A stretch of DNA of 64,000 nt, from contig CAWDWG010000010.1 of the NCBI GenBank assembly GCA_963805985.1, forward strand, positions 1 through 64,000. The letters run 5' to 3'. Every line of letters begins with the position of its first letter. Within the stretch, counting starts at the first letter, position 1. The position numbers and the translations under genes were made by a program. The notes beneath the pieces are model-generated. The model had not been told where the DNA came from, did not search any database, and saw nothing but the letters and a program-made list of their open reading frames with translations. The DNA comes from Bog-257 sp963805985 (lineage in GTDB: Bacteria; Acidobacteriota; Terriglobia; Terriglobales; Acidobacteriaceae). This document shows positions 16,801 through 25,170 of the stretch, one piece after another.

Positions 16801-17853
16801 CTATCGGGCCATTACTACCGTCGTACAGCAACTGTTCAGCTTGGGCAGGTCGCGGCTGGCGGCCATGCGGACTTCGAGCCGCAGGCGCTCTCCGCGAACG
16901 ATCGGGCAGTAACAGTCGGGCTGTAGCAACGCATCCTGCAAGCGCCTTCGTCCGGCACAGCCGCCGTGGCAAGACTCCCGGAACTCGCACGGCTGGCATG
17001 CCTCGGGAATGAATCGCGCCTGCTCGAAGGGCCGCGAGTTAAGAACGCCTACGCCGGCCGAGATCAGTTCCGATAGCGGCTCGCCCGCTCCCGGCCAATA
17101 GACGCAGGGCTGTGTTGTTGCGCGCGGCGTAACCCGCACCGTGCTTACGCCACATCCTCCTTGTAGTGGAGGCAGCCCGGCCATCGCTCGCACCAGCGGC
17201 TCGCCGATGGCGATGACATCCGTTTCCGCAAACAGCTGGCGGAATCCCTCCCAATACTCTTCATAGGACAACGCATAGATATCGGACCGCACGGACTGGT
17301 AGACGTTCACCCGCAGAGGAGCGTCGAACTGCTTCGCCACTCGCGCTACCTCGGCCAGGCGCAAGTAATTCGACTTCATCATCACGGCGATGATGGTCAC
17401 GGGCACGCCCAGCTTCACACAACGCGATGCCTGCTGATGAATGAGCGCCCAGTTTCCCAGTCCGCGCTGCGCATCCTGCTCCGCTTGCGTAGGGTAGTCG
17501 AGAGAGAATTCGATGTCATGAAAAGCGCGCAGCTCGATGTCTTCCAAAACGGCGATGCTGTGGCCGTTCGAAGTGATCGTGAGTTTGACCGGCTGGGTGC
17601 GAAGGTATCCAAGCATCGCCTTGAACTCGGGATGCATGCCGTTCTCGCCCGTCCCCAGATTCACCGAGCCGACGGGCAGCCGTTCCATCACGGACTTGAC
17701 CTGCTCCAGGGTAAGGCGATCCGTGCGCGCCGGATCGCGATAGCAGAAAGCGCAAGAGAGATTGCATTCGTTCGTTAGACCCAGCCCCAGCGCAATCCCG
17801 GCGGGCGCGCTCGCAACGTGGTAAATCGGGGCTTTGCTGGGTGAAGTATTCAC
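16801..17853 (-). CDS. Radical SAM/SPASM domain protein
   Basis: A 350-residue radical SAM enzyme. The [4Fe-4S] motif is CNLSCAFC (C30, C34, C37). The SAM-binding region includes VNLGTGENGMHPEF and LTITSNGHSIAVLED. The C-terminal SPASM-like cluster is rich in cysteine (CQPCEFRESCHGGCAGRR, then CYCPI), as expected for one or two extra Fe-S clusters. I place the start at GTG 17853, with GGAG about 8 bases upstream. The longer open frame to 17949 is a dispersed repeat read as protein. SPASM enzymes modify peptides or proteins, but no precursor peptide gene was recognised next to it. Confidence 0.88.
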   Translation of the reverse strand: MNTSPSKAPIYHVASAPAGIALGLGLTNECNLSCAFCYRDPARTDRLTLEQVKSVMERLPVGSVNLGTGENGMHPEFKAMLGYLRTQPVKLTITSNGHSIAVLEDIELRAFHDIEFSLDYPTQAEQDAQRGLGNWALIHQQASRCVKLGVPVTIIAVMMKSNYLRLAEVARVAKQFDAPLRVNVYQSVRSDIYALSYEEYWEGFRQLFAETDVIAIGEPLVRAMAGLPPLQGGCGVSTVRVTPRATTQPCVYWPGAGEPLSELISAGVGVLNSRPFEQARFIPEACQPCEFRESCHGGCAGRRRLQDALLQPDCYCPIVRGERLRLEVRMAASRDLPKLNSCCTTVVMAR

Positions 17854-17882
17854 TCTGTGTTCTCCACAGAAATAGTTCGAAG

Positions 17883-17923
17883 AGCAGATCCCTCGTCGGC
17901 CTGAAGGCCTCCTCGTGATGACA
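17883..17923 (-). repeat. Dispersed repeat, CACGAGGAGGCCTTCAGGCC family
   Basis: Reverse-strand copy of the element at 2557 and 4535, lying directly upstream of the radical SAM gene. It is open in that gene's frame and so produces a false N-terminal extension in naive gene calls. Confidence 0.8.
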
Positions 17924-18025
17924 AAAAGAAAAGACTTGCACCGGCGCACCCGTTCGGCAGGCTCAGGGCATGGCTAAAGCTGCGCCCCTTCAAATCCTGC
18001 TCGCGGCGAGTTTCTTGGCAGCCGA

Positions 18026-18823
18026 CTACATGCTCCGCGCCAGGCATTGCGTGTAGCGGGCCACCGCCGCGAATTCCGGCCGGCTGCCCAGCTTCCTCTC
18101 CAGCTCCAGGATCCGCGCGTAATCGGAGGTACGAGAAATGCGAGGCGGCAAGTAATCCGACAGGACGCGTACACCTCGCTCCGCGATCACCGTCAACGAC
18201 TCCGCGTTCAACATCGGCTGCAGGCCCTGCGCGCGAAAGAGCCGAACTCTGCCTCCGTACAGCGACTCAAATCCCCACTCGGCGGTGAGATTGGCTTCGG
18301 CAGCTGCCAGGTCGCCCGCCTGGATCGCAGCCTTGAGGACTTCACCCGCCTGGTTGCGCACAACGATTGACAGTATCGCCGAAGTGTCCCGTAAAGCGCG
18401 AGCCGCACTGCGCACCGCGGCGCCTGGGTCCTCGACGTATTCAAGTATGTTGTGGCAAAGAACGACATCGAACGACGCGGCCTCGAAAAGGTCCGTCAAT
18501 TGACGAACGTCGCCATGTCGCAGGGTAATTCTGTCCGCAAGCCCCGCTTCTTCAGCCGCGCATCTCGCCACGTCGAGCATCGCCTGCGACGAGTCCAGTC
18601 CGCTGACGTAATAACCGAGCCTGGCCAGACGAACCGCCGTCGCCCCCGTGCCACATCCCACGTCCAGTGCATACATCTGCTTCTTCGCCTGCGGTGTGGG
18701 AAGAAACTCCCGGAGATTGGCGAACGCCAGGTCGGTGCGCAAGCGGCCCTCGGGCGTCTCGAGATATGCGGCATAATCCTGGACGCCGTCCTGGAACCGC
18801 TCGTCATCACTTCTAGTAATCAT
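18026..18823 (-). CDS. SAM-dependent methyltransferase, CmoM/SmtA-like
   Basis: A 265-residue class I methyltransferase. Motif I is ALDVGCGTGATAVRLA (52-67) and motif II is GLDSSQAMLDVA. FDVVLCHNILEYVEDPGAAV matches the FHAVLEWVADP segment of CmoM, and the C-terminal part GVRVLSDYLPP ... ILELERKLGSRPEF aligns well with the end of CmoM. CmoM methylates 5-carboxymethoxyuridine 34 in tRNA, so that role is a reasonable proposal. No cmoA or cmoB is in the window. ATG 18823 follows GGAGGAAG closely; the ATG at 18862 has no ribosome-binding site. Confidence 0.8.
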   Translation of the reverse strand: MITRSDDERFQDGVQDYAAYLETPEGRLRTDLAFANLREFLPTPQAKKQMYALDVGCGTGATAVRLARLGYYVSGLDSSQAMLDVARCAAEEAGLADRITLRHGDVRQLTDLFEAASFDVVLCHNILEYVEDPGAAVRSAARALRDTSAILSIVVRNQAGEVLKAAIQAGDLAAAEANLTAEWGFESLYGGRVRLFRAQGLQPMLNAESLTVIAERGVRVLSDYLPPRISRTSDYARILELERKLGSRPEFAAVARYTQCLARSM

Positions 18824-19305
18824 CTTCCTCCGCCTCGCGGAACCGGAGAAAAGCCCTTGCATTCACCAACGGAACAGTAGCCAGCTTCCAGGAGACTGCT
18901 CCGACAAGTAAATGATAAACGGGCACGTACGATGGAAGATGGCCAGCAGACTTTCGCAACGTAGATGTCGGATGCTAATTCATCCTTATGGGGGTTGCTT
19001 TTGTCAAAACGACCCTCAGAATCCGGTCTAATTGGGAAGCGGCTGCACCACCCAAGATGACTCCTAACTGCATCCGTGATCGTAGGCTCGAGACGGTCAT
19101 GTTGGCGCTACCGCCCAAAATTGGACAAAATGCGGGGCTGATCCCTCGATTTTGTTGACTGGAAAGGTGTTTACAGGTCTAATTGCAGGGTCTGCAAAAC
19201 CTTTATGCGTTCGGTTCGATTCCGACCCGCGCCTCCAGTGTTTGCGGCGACGGAAGACTGCAAGAAGGCGGCTCCAGAACGACCTGGGCCGCGGGAGGCT
19301 TCTAC
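18824..19305. other. Intergenic region containing tRNA-Cys fragment
   Basis: No gene is seen. 19121-19131 (TTGGACAAAAT) repeats sequence found at 7481-7502, about 100 bases after the second tRNA-Cys, and here lies about 55 bases before the tRNA-Cys fragment. These may be vestiges of one recombination region. Immediately upstream of the STAS gene there is a clear ribosome-binding site (GGAGG, 19294-19298). Confidence 0.5.
19186..19237 (+). pseudogene. Truncated tRNA-Cys (3' half)
   Basis: A perfect 22-base match (19189-19210) to the anticodon arm and variable region of the tRNA-Cys at 7303, followed by a T arm (CGGTTCGATTCCG) and the acceptor 3' strand with CCA (to 19237). The D arm and 5' acceptor strand are absent, so it cannot fold as a tRNA. 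It is in direct orientation with the intact gene, 11.8 kb away, as expected for a tRNA-associated attachment site pair. Confidence 0.8.
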
Positions 19306-19650
19306 ATGAGCATGAAAGCGACGGTTCGGCAGGTGGAAGGCGTCGTGGTGGTGGATCTGAGTGGACAGATCAAACTGGGCGAGGGCAGCTCGACTTTGCG
19401 CGACACCGTTAAGGACCTGCTGAGCAAAGGGCAGAAGAACATTCTGCTGAATCTCGGAGAAATCAGCTACATCGACAGCTCGGGCATTGGCGAACTGGTC
19501 GCCGCTTTTACCTCCGTGCGCAATCAGGGCGGCGAATTGAAGCTGTTGAAGCTCACCCGGAAGACCCACGACCTGCTCCAGATCACCAAGCTGTACACCG
19601 TCTTCGATATAAAAGACGACGAAGCCGAGGCTATCGCCGCATTTCGCTGA
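19306..19650 (+). CDS. STAS-domain anti-sigma factor antagonist
   Basis: A 114-residue single STAS domain of the SpoIIAA/RsbV type. The conserved phosphorylation loop is YIDSSGIGELVAAF (55-68), with S58 the likely target of a partner serine kinase. When unphosphorylated, such proteins bind the anti-sigma kinase and release a sigma factor. ATG 19306 is preceded at 7 bases by GGAGG. No kinase/anti-sigma gene is adjacent, so the partner is encoded elsewhere. Confidence 0.93.
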   Translation: MSMKATVRQVEGVVVVDLSGQIKLGEGSSTLRDTVKDLLSKGQKNILLNLGEISYIDSSGIGELVAAFTSVRNQGGELKLLKLTRKTHDLLQITKLYTVFDIKDDEAEAIAAFR

Positions 19651-19695
19651 GCCGGCTGTTTCGGAAACGATATGCAAGTCGCGTAGCTTCGCGCG

Positions 19696-20787
19696 CTATT
19701 GCGCCAGGGTTGCCGGCGGCGGGACGCTGCGGTTCTTCATCCACTCGGCGATGATGCCCTGATTCTGCGCGGTGCGCGGAACCTTCTCGATATCAGGCAT
19801 GAAGATGCGCAGGCCGGCTTGCGGCGTCATTTGAATGCGGCCATTGACCAGCTGCTCCTGGTACCGCGTCAGATCGAAGCTGAACCAGTCGTCGCTGGAG
19901 AGGTCGATCATGAAGATGTCGGCCTGGGCCATCGTCAGCTTTCCCAGGTTGATCGTACCGCCGGACAATCGGATGAAGTTCCGCCACTGCTTGAACTCGT
20001 TCGCCTCCGGCCGGCCGTCTCCGAAAATCGTAACCAGATCGCCGGTCTTGCTCCCGATATGCGCGTCCGTCAGTTTTCCTCGAACCGCCGGCGCCGGCAA
20101 CACCTGTTCCGGATCGACATAGATATCATTTCCGGAAACCTGAACGTTCGTCGCCCCCTTCGCTCCAATCAAGTCCTGGACATTGATGTGAAACGCATGT
20201 ACCAGTTCTTTCACCGGAAGTTTCAGCACCCGTAGCGTCACCATATGCAACCGTACCCGGCCATCGGGCGCGGCGCTCACTTCGCTGACCATCTCGATCG
20301 GCAGCGAGACGCCTTTGTGCAACGTACCGTTCAGCTTCAGGCGATCGCCGTCGGCTGTGAGTGACACTTTTTCCAGCGGCGATCCCTGTAACAGGCTGCC
20401 GTTCAGAATTCCACTGATATCCGAGAGACTGGTGGCAACAATGCCCGACTGAATGTTCAGGACGAACGAACCGGGTTCGTCAAAAGATGGGACCGCACCC
20501 GCGCGCGTGGGACGAATCTCGCCGCGCAACCAGCGCACGCGGAGCTGCAATCCCGGACGCTCGTCAAGGATGACGTTGTGCATCAGCACCTTGGTTTGCG
20601 AAGTCGCGGAGATCCCACCTGCGACCTCAGCCGTCGACGAAGTTGCAGCCGGCTTTTCATTACTCGACGCATTGCTCTGCGAGGCCGGTGGTTGCGGCGC
20701 CTTCGGTTTACTGCAGGATGGCAGCGAGAGCATTACTGCTAAAGAGAACATCACTGCTAAAGAGAAAAAGAGTATGCGCTTGTACAC
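19696..20787 (-). CDS. Lipoprotein of unknown function
   Basis: A 363-residue protein with a lipoprotein signal (lipobox LSLPSC, cysteine at 25), then a Ser/Ala/Pro-rich linker to about 60. The rest is beta-rich with repeated short strands (LQLRVRWLRGEIRPTR, DRLKLNGTLHKGVSLPIEMV, RVRLHMVTLRVLKLPVKEL), loosely like LmeA/DUF2993 or AsmA-type lipid-binding domains. No confident family. The signal peptide contains a tandem duplication of six residues (FSLAVM twice) arising from an 18-base DNA repeat at 20731-20766. An outer- or inner-membrane anchored periplasmic location is inferred. Confidence 0.75.
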   Translation of the reverse strand: MYKRILFFSLAVMFSLAVMLSLPSCSKPKAPQPPASQSNASSNEKPAATSSTAEVAGGISATSQTKVLMHNVILDERPGLQLRVRWLRGEIRPTRAGAVPSFDEPGSFVLNIQSGIVATSLSDISGILNGSLLQGSPLEKVSLTADGDRLKLNGTLHKGVSLPIEMVSEVSAAPDGRVRLHMVTLRVLKLPVKELVHAFHINVQDLIGAKGATNVQVSGNDIYVDPEQVLPAPAVRGKLTDAHIGSKTGDLVTIFGDGRPEANEFKQWRNFIRLSGGTINLGKLTMAQADIFMIDLSSDDWFSFDLTRYQEQLVNGRIQMTPQAGLRIFMPDIEKVPRTAQNQGIIAEWMKNRSVPPPATLAQ

Positions 20788-20866
20788 GGCGATTTCCTTC
20801 CCCAGTTGAGCGTCTGGAACATGGTAATGCCGATGGGAAGCGTTGCCGGACTCGCTTACGGCTCGA

Positions 20867-22222
20867 CTACGGAGCAGGACGGGTTGCGCTCACCGCGAGC
20901 GCCTCGCCTCTTGCGCCCTTGGTCACCAGACGCCTCCGCCATTCCAGCACGCAGTAAGAACCCATGATGACGATGATGGGGTCAAGCGGATGACGATAAT
21001 CCATGCTGGAATGCGTGATGTAGTAAACCAGCGGATAGGTGAGAAGGATCAGAGCGAGCGGTAAGACACCCTGGCCTTTGCCCTCCGCCCACGTGAACCA
21101 TAGGCCGCCGAGCAGCAGCAGGGTTATGGCGGCACTCAGAAACATGTTGGGTATACAGAACGGCTCACGAGCGAGGTAATTTGGGTCCAGCGACCAGAAG
21201 CCCGTCCACATATTCAGGAAGTGGCGAGCGGTCACCCAAACAACAAACTTGGGATGCTGCGTGATGAACGCCAAGGCCTCCGTCCTCTTGGCATCCATGT
21301 AGCCGATCTCTCCCAGACGTTGCCATTGGGCATATTCTGCCGGGCTAGTGGTGGGATGCGCGGAGTCGGGCGTCACATCCGAGGTGTCGCCGTTGTACCC
21401 CACGTGCACTTCCATCCAGAAACCATCGCGCAAGGGGATAAGGCGATGGAAAGTTCGGTAATTGCGAACCGTCCACGGAGCGATCATAACCACGAACACG
21501 CAGGCCGCCAGCAACCCCGGCCGCACCCACGCGAGCTTGGCTTTGCGGCGCTCCCAGAAGATCCATGCTGCAAGCAAGGGCAACGGCGCCAGGAGCGTTG
21601 GGCTTACCAGTCCGGCTGATCCCCATAACGCACCCCAGAGCAGCCAGTCCCCAGCCGCTCGGCTGTCTTTCAGCCTGACGGTCTGCAGCCAAAGCAGGCT
21701 CGCGATCAGGCAGGTCAAGGTGTCCGAGTAGATTCTTCCACCAGAGAGATAAATGGAATACGGGAAGAACACCCACGTCCATCCGGCAATCACGGCGACG
21801 CGCTCATCAAAGATGCGCCTGGCCAGGAAATAGATTGGCAACACGGTGACCGACGCAAGAATACTGTTGATCGTGAGGATCGCCATCGCGCTCGCGGCGG
21901 TGTAACCCCCAAACACTTTCATGCACGCCGCGACCAGGTACGGATAGGCCGGCATGAGCATCGCGGTAGGGCCGCTGGGGTCGAAGAAGGGCGAAGAGAA
22001 TCCGTGGCCCTGGCAAATGGAACCGGCGATCTGCCCCATCTCCCAGCCGAAGTGCCAATGGTTGCGGAAGCCATCGACAAACTCGGACACCATCGCGGCG
22101 GATACTGCCAGCCGGATGATGAGGGCGACAACGGCCATTCGCAACACGCGCGGGACTGCGCCCGAGCCGGACTCGACAGCTTCGCGCTGCTCCTCGATCG
22201 ATATGGCGACGTGCGGCGTCAC
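20867..22222 (-). CDS. Family 39-like (GT-C) membrane glycosyltransferase
   Basis: A 451-residue polytopic protein with about ten to twelve membrane segments. The first periplasmic loop contains DGFRNHWHFGWEMGQIAGSICQ, with an acidic residue in the position used for catalysis in ArnT/PMT-type enzymes, followed by GHGFSSPFFDPSGPTAMLMP. ILASVTVLPIYFLARRIFDERVAVIAGW is the typical EmrA/PMT_2 middle segment. Such enzymes transfer sugars from polyprenyl-phosphate donors at the periplasmic face. The acceptor cannot be predicted. It is a lone gene on the minus strand. Confidence 0.82.
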   Translation of the reverse strand: MTPHVAISIEEQREAVESGSGAVPRVLRMAVVALIIRLAVSAAMVSEFVDGFRNHWHFGWEMGQIAGSICQGHGFSSPFFDPSGPTAMLMPAYPYLVAACMKVFGGYTAASAMAILTINSILASVTVLPIYFLARRIFDERVAVIAGWTWVFFPYSIYLSGGRIYSDTLTCLIASLLWLQTVRLKDSRAAGDWLLWGALWGSAGLVSPTLLAPLPLLAAWIFWERRKAKLAWVRPGLLAACVFVVMIAPWTVRNYRTFHRLIPLRDGFWMEVHVGYNGDTSDVTPDSAHPTTSPAEYAQWQRLGEIGYMDAKRTEALAFITQHPKFVVWVTARHFLNMWTGFWSLDPNYLAREPFCIPNMFLSAAITLLLLGGLWFTWAEGKGQGVLPLALILLTYPLVYYITHSSMDYRHPLDPIIVIMGSYCVLEWRRRLVTKGARGEALAVSATRPAP

Positions 22223-22410
22223 CCTTCCTCCTTCATTTCCGACATGCGCCCGAGCGTACCAATCACCGCGGATGCCGACGAGGACATCTTAACTCGACAG
22301 TTAGAGATTTCGAAACCGCTGTCGGTTGGCTGCTGATATCCGGTTGGATTCTGCTTGCTCGGGACGTCGCCGCGGGGTCCTCGCACTACCGTCGAGTTTG
22401 TTTCAGGGAA

Positions 22411-22438
22411 AGAAAGAGGGCGGCATGCGCCGCCCTCT
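22411..22438 (-). terminator. Rho-independent terminator
   Basis: A perfect 10-bp stem AGAGGGCGGC/GCCGCCCTCT (22415-22424 and 22429-22438) with an ATGC loop. It is followed on the minus strand by a T-rich run (TTTCTTTCCC). It lies 20 bases beyond the stop codon of the secreted protein gene at 22458. Confidence 0.85.
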
Positions 22439-22457
22439 CATCAACCCGAGGAACTTC

Positions 22458-23030
22458 TCAGTACATCATCAAGACGAGCTTGTAAATCAGCATGGACCCA
22501 GCCGGCGGGTAGATCGCGTTGGTGTCAACAAACTCCGGGGTAAAAATAAGCTGGGTAACATTGTTCCAGGCATTGGGAAAGGTAAGTGTCTGCGGCTCGG
22601 TGGTGAGCTGCCAGGTTGTGCGGCCCACGAACTTTCCGTTGCTGTAGGCGCTGACAATCACCTTGTTCGGCAGCCAGCCTGCGGACACCTGAATCTCGAC
22701 CGGCGTGAAAGCGATAACGTTAGGACCAACCGCCAATTTGATGGAGCCGGTACAGGTCGCCGCCAGGTTGCACAACGGTCCGCCGATAAACGCGACGACA
22801 TTGTGCTGCGTCGAGGGATCGACCCAGAAGCCCGGGCCTTGTCCGCTCCATAGCCCTGGCGTTACATAATAGAAATTGTTCCAGTTCAGGTACGTGCCCT
22901 CCGGAAAATTGTCCGGCATGGGTGCAGGCGTTTTGGCGATGGGCATCTGGTGGAAGTTAATCGGCTCCTGGGCACCGACACACAAAACGATTGCCACGAT
23001 AAAGCTGATAAGAATCACAATCCGTTTCAT
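22458..23030 (-). CDS. Secreted hypothetical protein
   Basis: A 190-residue protein with a signal peptide (VILISFIVAIVLCVGAQ). The mature part is rich in Asn, Trp and Pro (NWNNFYYVTPGLWSGQGPGF, QHNVVAFIGGPLCNLAATC). One pair of cysteines could form a disulfide, and a beta-sandwich end is suggested (LTFPNAWNNVTQLIFTPEF). No family recognised. It has its own strong terminator, so it is a single-gene unit. A GAGG sits about 10 bases before the start. Confidence 0.75.
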   Translation of the reverse strand: MKRIVILISFIVAIVLCVGAQEPINFHQMPIAKTPAPMPDNFPEGTYLNWNNFYYVTPGLWSGQGPGFWVDPSTQHNVVAFIGGPLCNLAATCTGSIKLAVGPNVIAFTPVEIQVSAGWLPNKVIVSAYSNGKFVGRTTWQLTTEPQTLTFPNAWNNVTQLIFTPEFVDTNAIYPPAGSMLIYKLVLMMY

Positions 23031-23473
23031 AAGGGGTAACCTCTTCAGGATTGTGGGGTACTGACCGCTCCAGTTTTTCCACTTTGCTGCAGGGTCGTCC
23101 GTGCGTCAGGCTCGCCAAACCAATCCAGTGACTCGGCTATGTAGGATCAAGAAGAACGCACTTGACGACGTTGGTAATGTCGCGTGGTAGTGTGGCGGGG
23201 GATCAGGCTTGCGGCAGTCTGGTCAGGCGGAACCCTACCGCGCACGTGAATCGCTTCCATCACAAAAAGCTATCGCGAATGGCAGCGGTCAGTCGCCACA
23301 AAGAACTAGTCACTTCTGAGGGTCGGCTGAGTGGCTTCACTCTAGCACCACGCTCTGCGTTGTCAATGGAAACCACGCGCCGCATTCGTTTGTGTTCCGG
23401 TTTTGTCCCGTTTCGGTCCCGCGGGATACGGCATTTTGAGATTCGCTACCTACTACGCTTGACAGTCTTCCCC
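23031..23473. other. Intergenic region, no gene seen
   Basis: A 443-base stretch between two minus-strand genes. The plus-strand open frame spanning it continues as an antisense shadow of the following gene. No hairpin terminator, tRNA or repeat stands out. Confidence 0.4.
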
Positions 23474-24760
23474 TCACAAGATTCTGGGGCCACCGGGCAA
23501 ACCGTAAATCACCATCTTGCCGGGTGGTGGCGGCGGCGTAGCCTGGGAAGGCAAAACCTTGGTTCCCCCATCCGGGTCGTAGACGACCATGGGATCCGTT
23601 TGGTGAATCGATTCATCAACGCTCGACAGCAACTGCTTCGCTGGCGGGGTAGCCATGATCTTGCCCAGGGCGCTGGGCAGCGCCGCCGGATCCGCTGCAA
23701 ACTTCACCCGTAGAGATGCGTCTTCCATCTCGCCCGACATTTGCAGAGATGAAATCGGGCTGCTGCGCAACGTTTCCAACATGCGGCGCGCCTGGTCCGC
23801 TGTCGGGTAGTTCAGTTGCAGATCAATCTTCAGACCACTACGAAAATTAGCGGCAAGCAAATAGCTCGACGGGGCATTCGACTTGGTTGCGATATTGAGT
23901 TTGGTGAGCATCGCTCGCGTGCCCTGGATCCAGAAATCGACCTCGCCACTCAGTTGTTTCACCTGCACGACAGCGGACGGCTCAGGCCCGCTTTTTTCCT
24001 GCAGACGCCGAACCGCGGCGGCAACCGACGCTTCACGCCCCAGCACCACCGCCGTCTTGGAGATTCGGTAGCAGGTCGTCCCATCGCCCAGGGAGACAAA
24101 ACCGGTGGGGTAGTCCATCTTTCCCTGCAGCAGGATGAGCGTATCGCCGGCATCCATTGACACCCAATAATGGTCTGCGCCCTTGATCTTCTCCATTGCC
24201 GCCTGGAACTCGCCGGGCGTCATGTTCAATCGAGCGGCCAATTCATAAACAACTACCTGCGCCGCCGATGATCGCCGCACCGCAGTCAGATTCACTGCCA
24301 TCATCATGTCCGCATGCGGATGAGCGAATCGCCAACTGGCAGGCAATGAGAGAGTCCTGGATCCCGGCAGCCGCTCAACAGGAGGGTCGGGGATAACAAC
24401 CAAAGTCGGCTCGTTCGGATCACGCTCCTCTTCAGCCGGGGCAGATGGCTCGGCCGCGCCACCAGGCGGTCGCGGAGGGGCCTTGGGCTTCATGTCGATA
24501 CAGACGAACGCCTTCGGATTCTGCTTGCAGTAGTCGGAACAGCCGGCAATTTTGGCGTTGTTGACGCAATAACCCGCAGCCTTGCTGAGGTCTGGCGGCA
24601 GGCTCTTCGCGGCCAGCGGCTTTCCGTTGTTACAGGCGGGCGCGTGAGGGTTATCGGTGCAGTAGTCCTCATACGTGTAGGGTTTCGTGTTGGCTTGCTG
24701 AGCGCTCGTCGATGCTGTTGCCAGCAGAATCGATCCCAGAACGAAGAGGCACTTGGTCAT
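23474..24760 (-). CDS. Secreted hypothetical protein with Cys-rich N terminus
   Basis: A 428-residue protein with a signal peptide (CLFVLGSILLATASTSAQQ). Residues about 20-85 hold seven cysteines in short repeats (YEDYCTDNPHAPAC, GYCVNNAKIAGCSDYC, KAFVC). A Pro-rich linker follows (KAPPRPPGGAAEP). The large C-terminal region from about 130 has the alternating strand/helix pattern of a surface protein (ASVAAAVRRLQEKSG, LLAANFRSGLKIDLQLNYP). No family recognised. The ATG at 24760 is chosen because the signal peptide starts there; an earlier in-frame ATG adds an unlikely leader. Confidence 0.75.
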   Translation of the reverse strand: MTKCLFVLGSILLATASTSAQQANTKPYTYEDYCTDNPHAPACNNGKPLAAKSLPPDLSKAAGYCVNNAKIAGCSDYCKQNPKAFVCIDMKPKAPPRPPGGAAEPSAPAEEERDPNEPTLVVIPDPPVERLPGSRTLSLPASWRFAHPHADMMMAVNLTAVRRSSAAQVVVYELAARLNMTPGEFQAAMEKIKGADHYWVSMDAGDTLILLQGKMDYPTGFVSLGDGTTCYRISKTAVVLGREASVAAAVRRLQEKSGPEPSAVVQVKQLSGEVDFWIQGTRAMLTKLNIATKSNAPSSYLLAANFRSGLKIDLQLNYPTADQARRMLETLRSSPISSLQMSGEMEDASLRVKFAADPAALPSALGKIMATPPAKQLLSSVDESIHQTDPMVVYDPDGGTKVLPSQATPPPPPGKMVIYGLPGGPRIL

Positions 24761-25170
24761 AGTCGATCGTAAGAGTTCAGGCAGGCAGCAAAAAGTATAC
24801 AAAGCAAAACCGCATATTCCGACGGAATTGTATCGCCATCATCACAGATAACAACGGTGCACGAGTTGTCGGCACCCCATCTCTGAGCCATTGACTAGCG
24901 GTCGGTCCTTTGCTATGCGCCGCAGAGTGTCCACGAGCCGGGCCGCCCGCAAATCCGGGAAGTCGCTGCGGGCGTCTGCAGGCCGCTGGGCAGAAGAGGC
25001 GTCTCTCTGGTCAGCCCTTCCGCCGATCGTCGAAATTAGACCCTGTGCTCAACGAGCACAAGCCACTCTCGTAAGCCGCTCCGGGGCTGTGGCTGCATCG
25101 TCTCCAGCGCCGGCCGGGTGACGCCCCAAATAGTAGCGAACAAATAGCGAATCGACGATACAATTGCGAA
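24761..25170. other. Divergent intergenic region
   Basis: A 410-base stretch holding the promoters of two diverging genes. A short perfect hairpin GTGCTC-AAC-GAGCAC is at 25046-25060. Otherwise only overlapping non-conserved open frames were seen. Confidence 0.4.

Noticed and set aside
17853..17949. Longer N terminus of the radical SAM protein
   Set aside because: The extra codons are a dispersed repeat (also at 2557 and 4535) in an open frame; GTG 17853 has a better ribosome-binding site.
19186..19237. Functional third tRNA-Cys
   Set aside because: The 5' acceptor strand and D arm are missing, so no cloverleaf can form.
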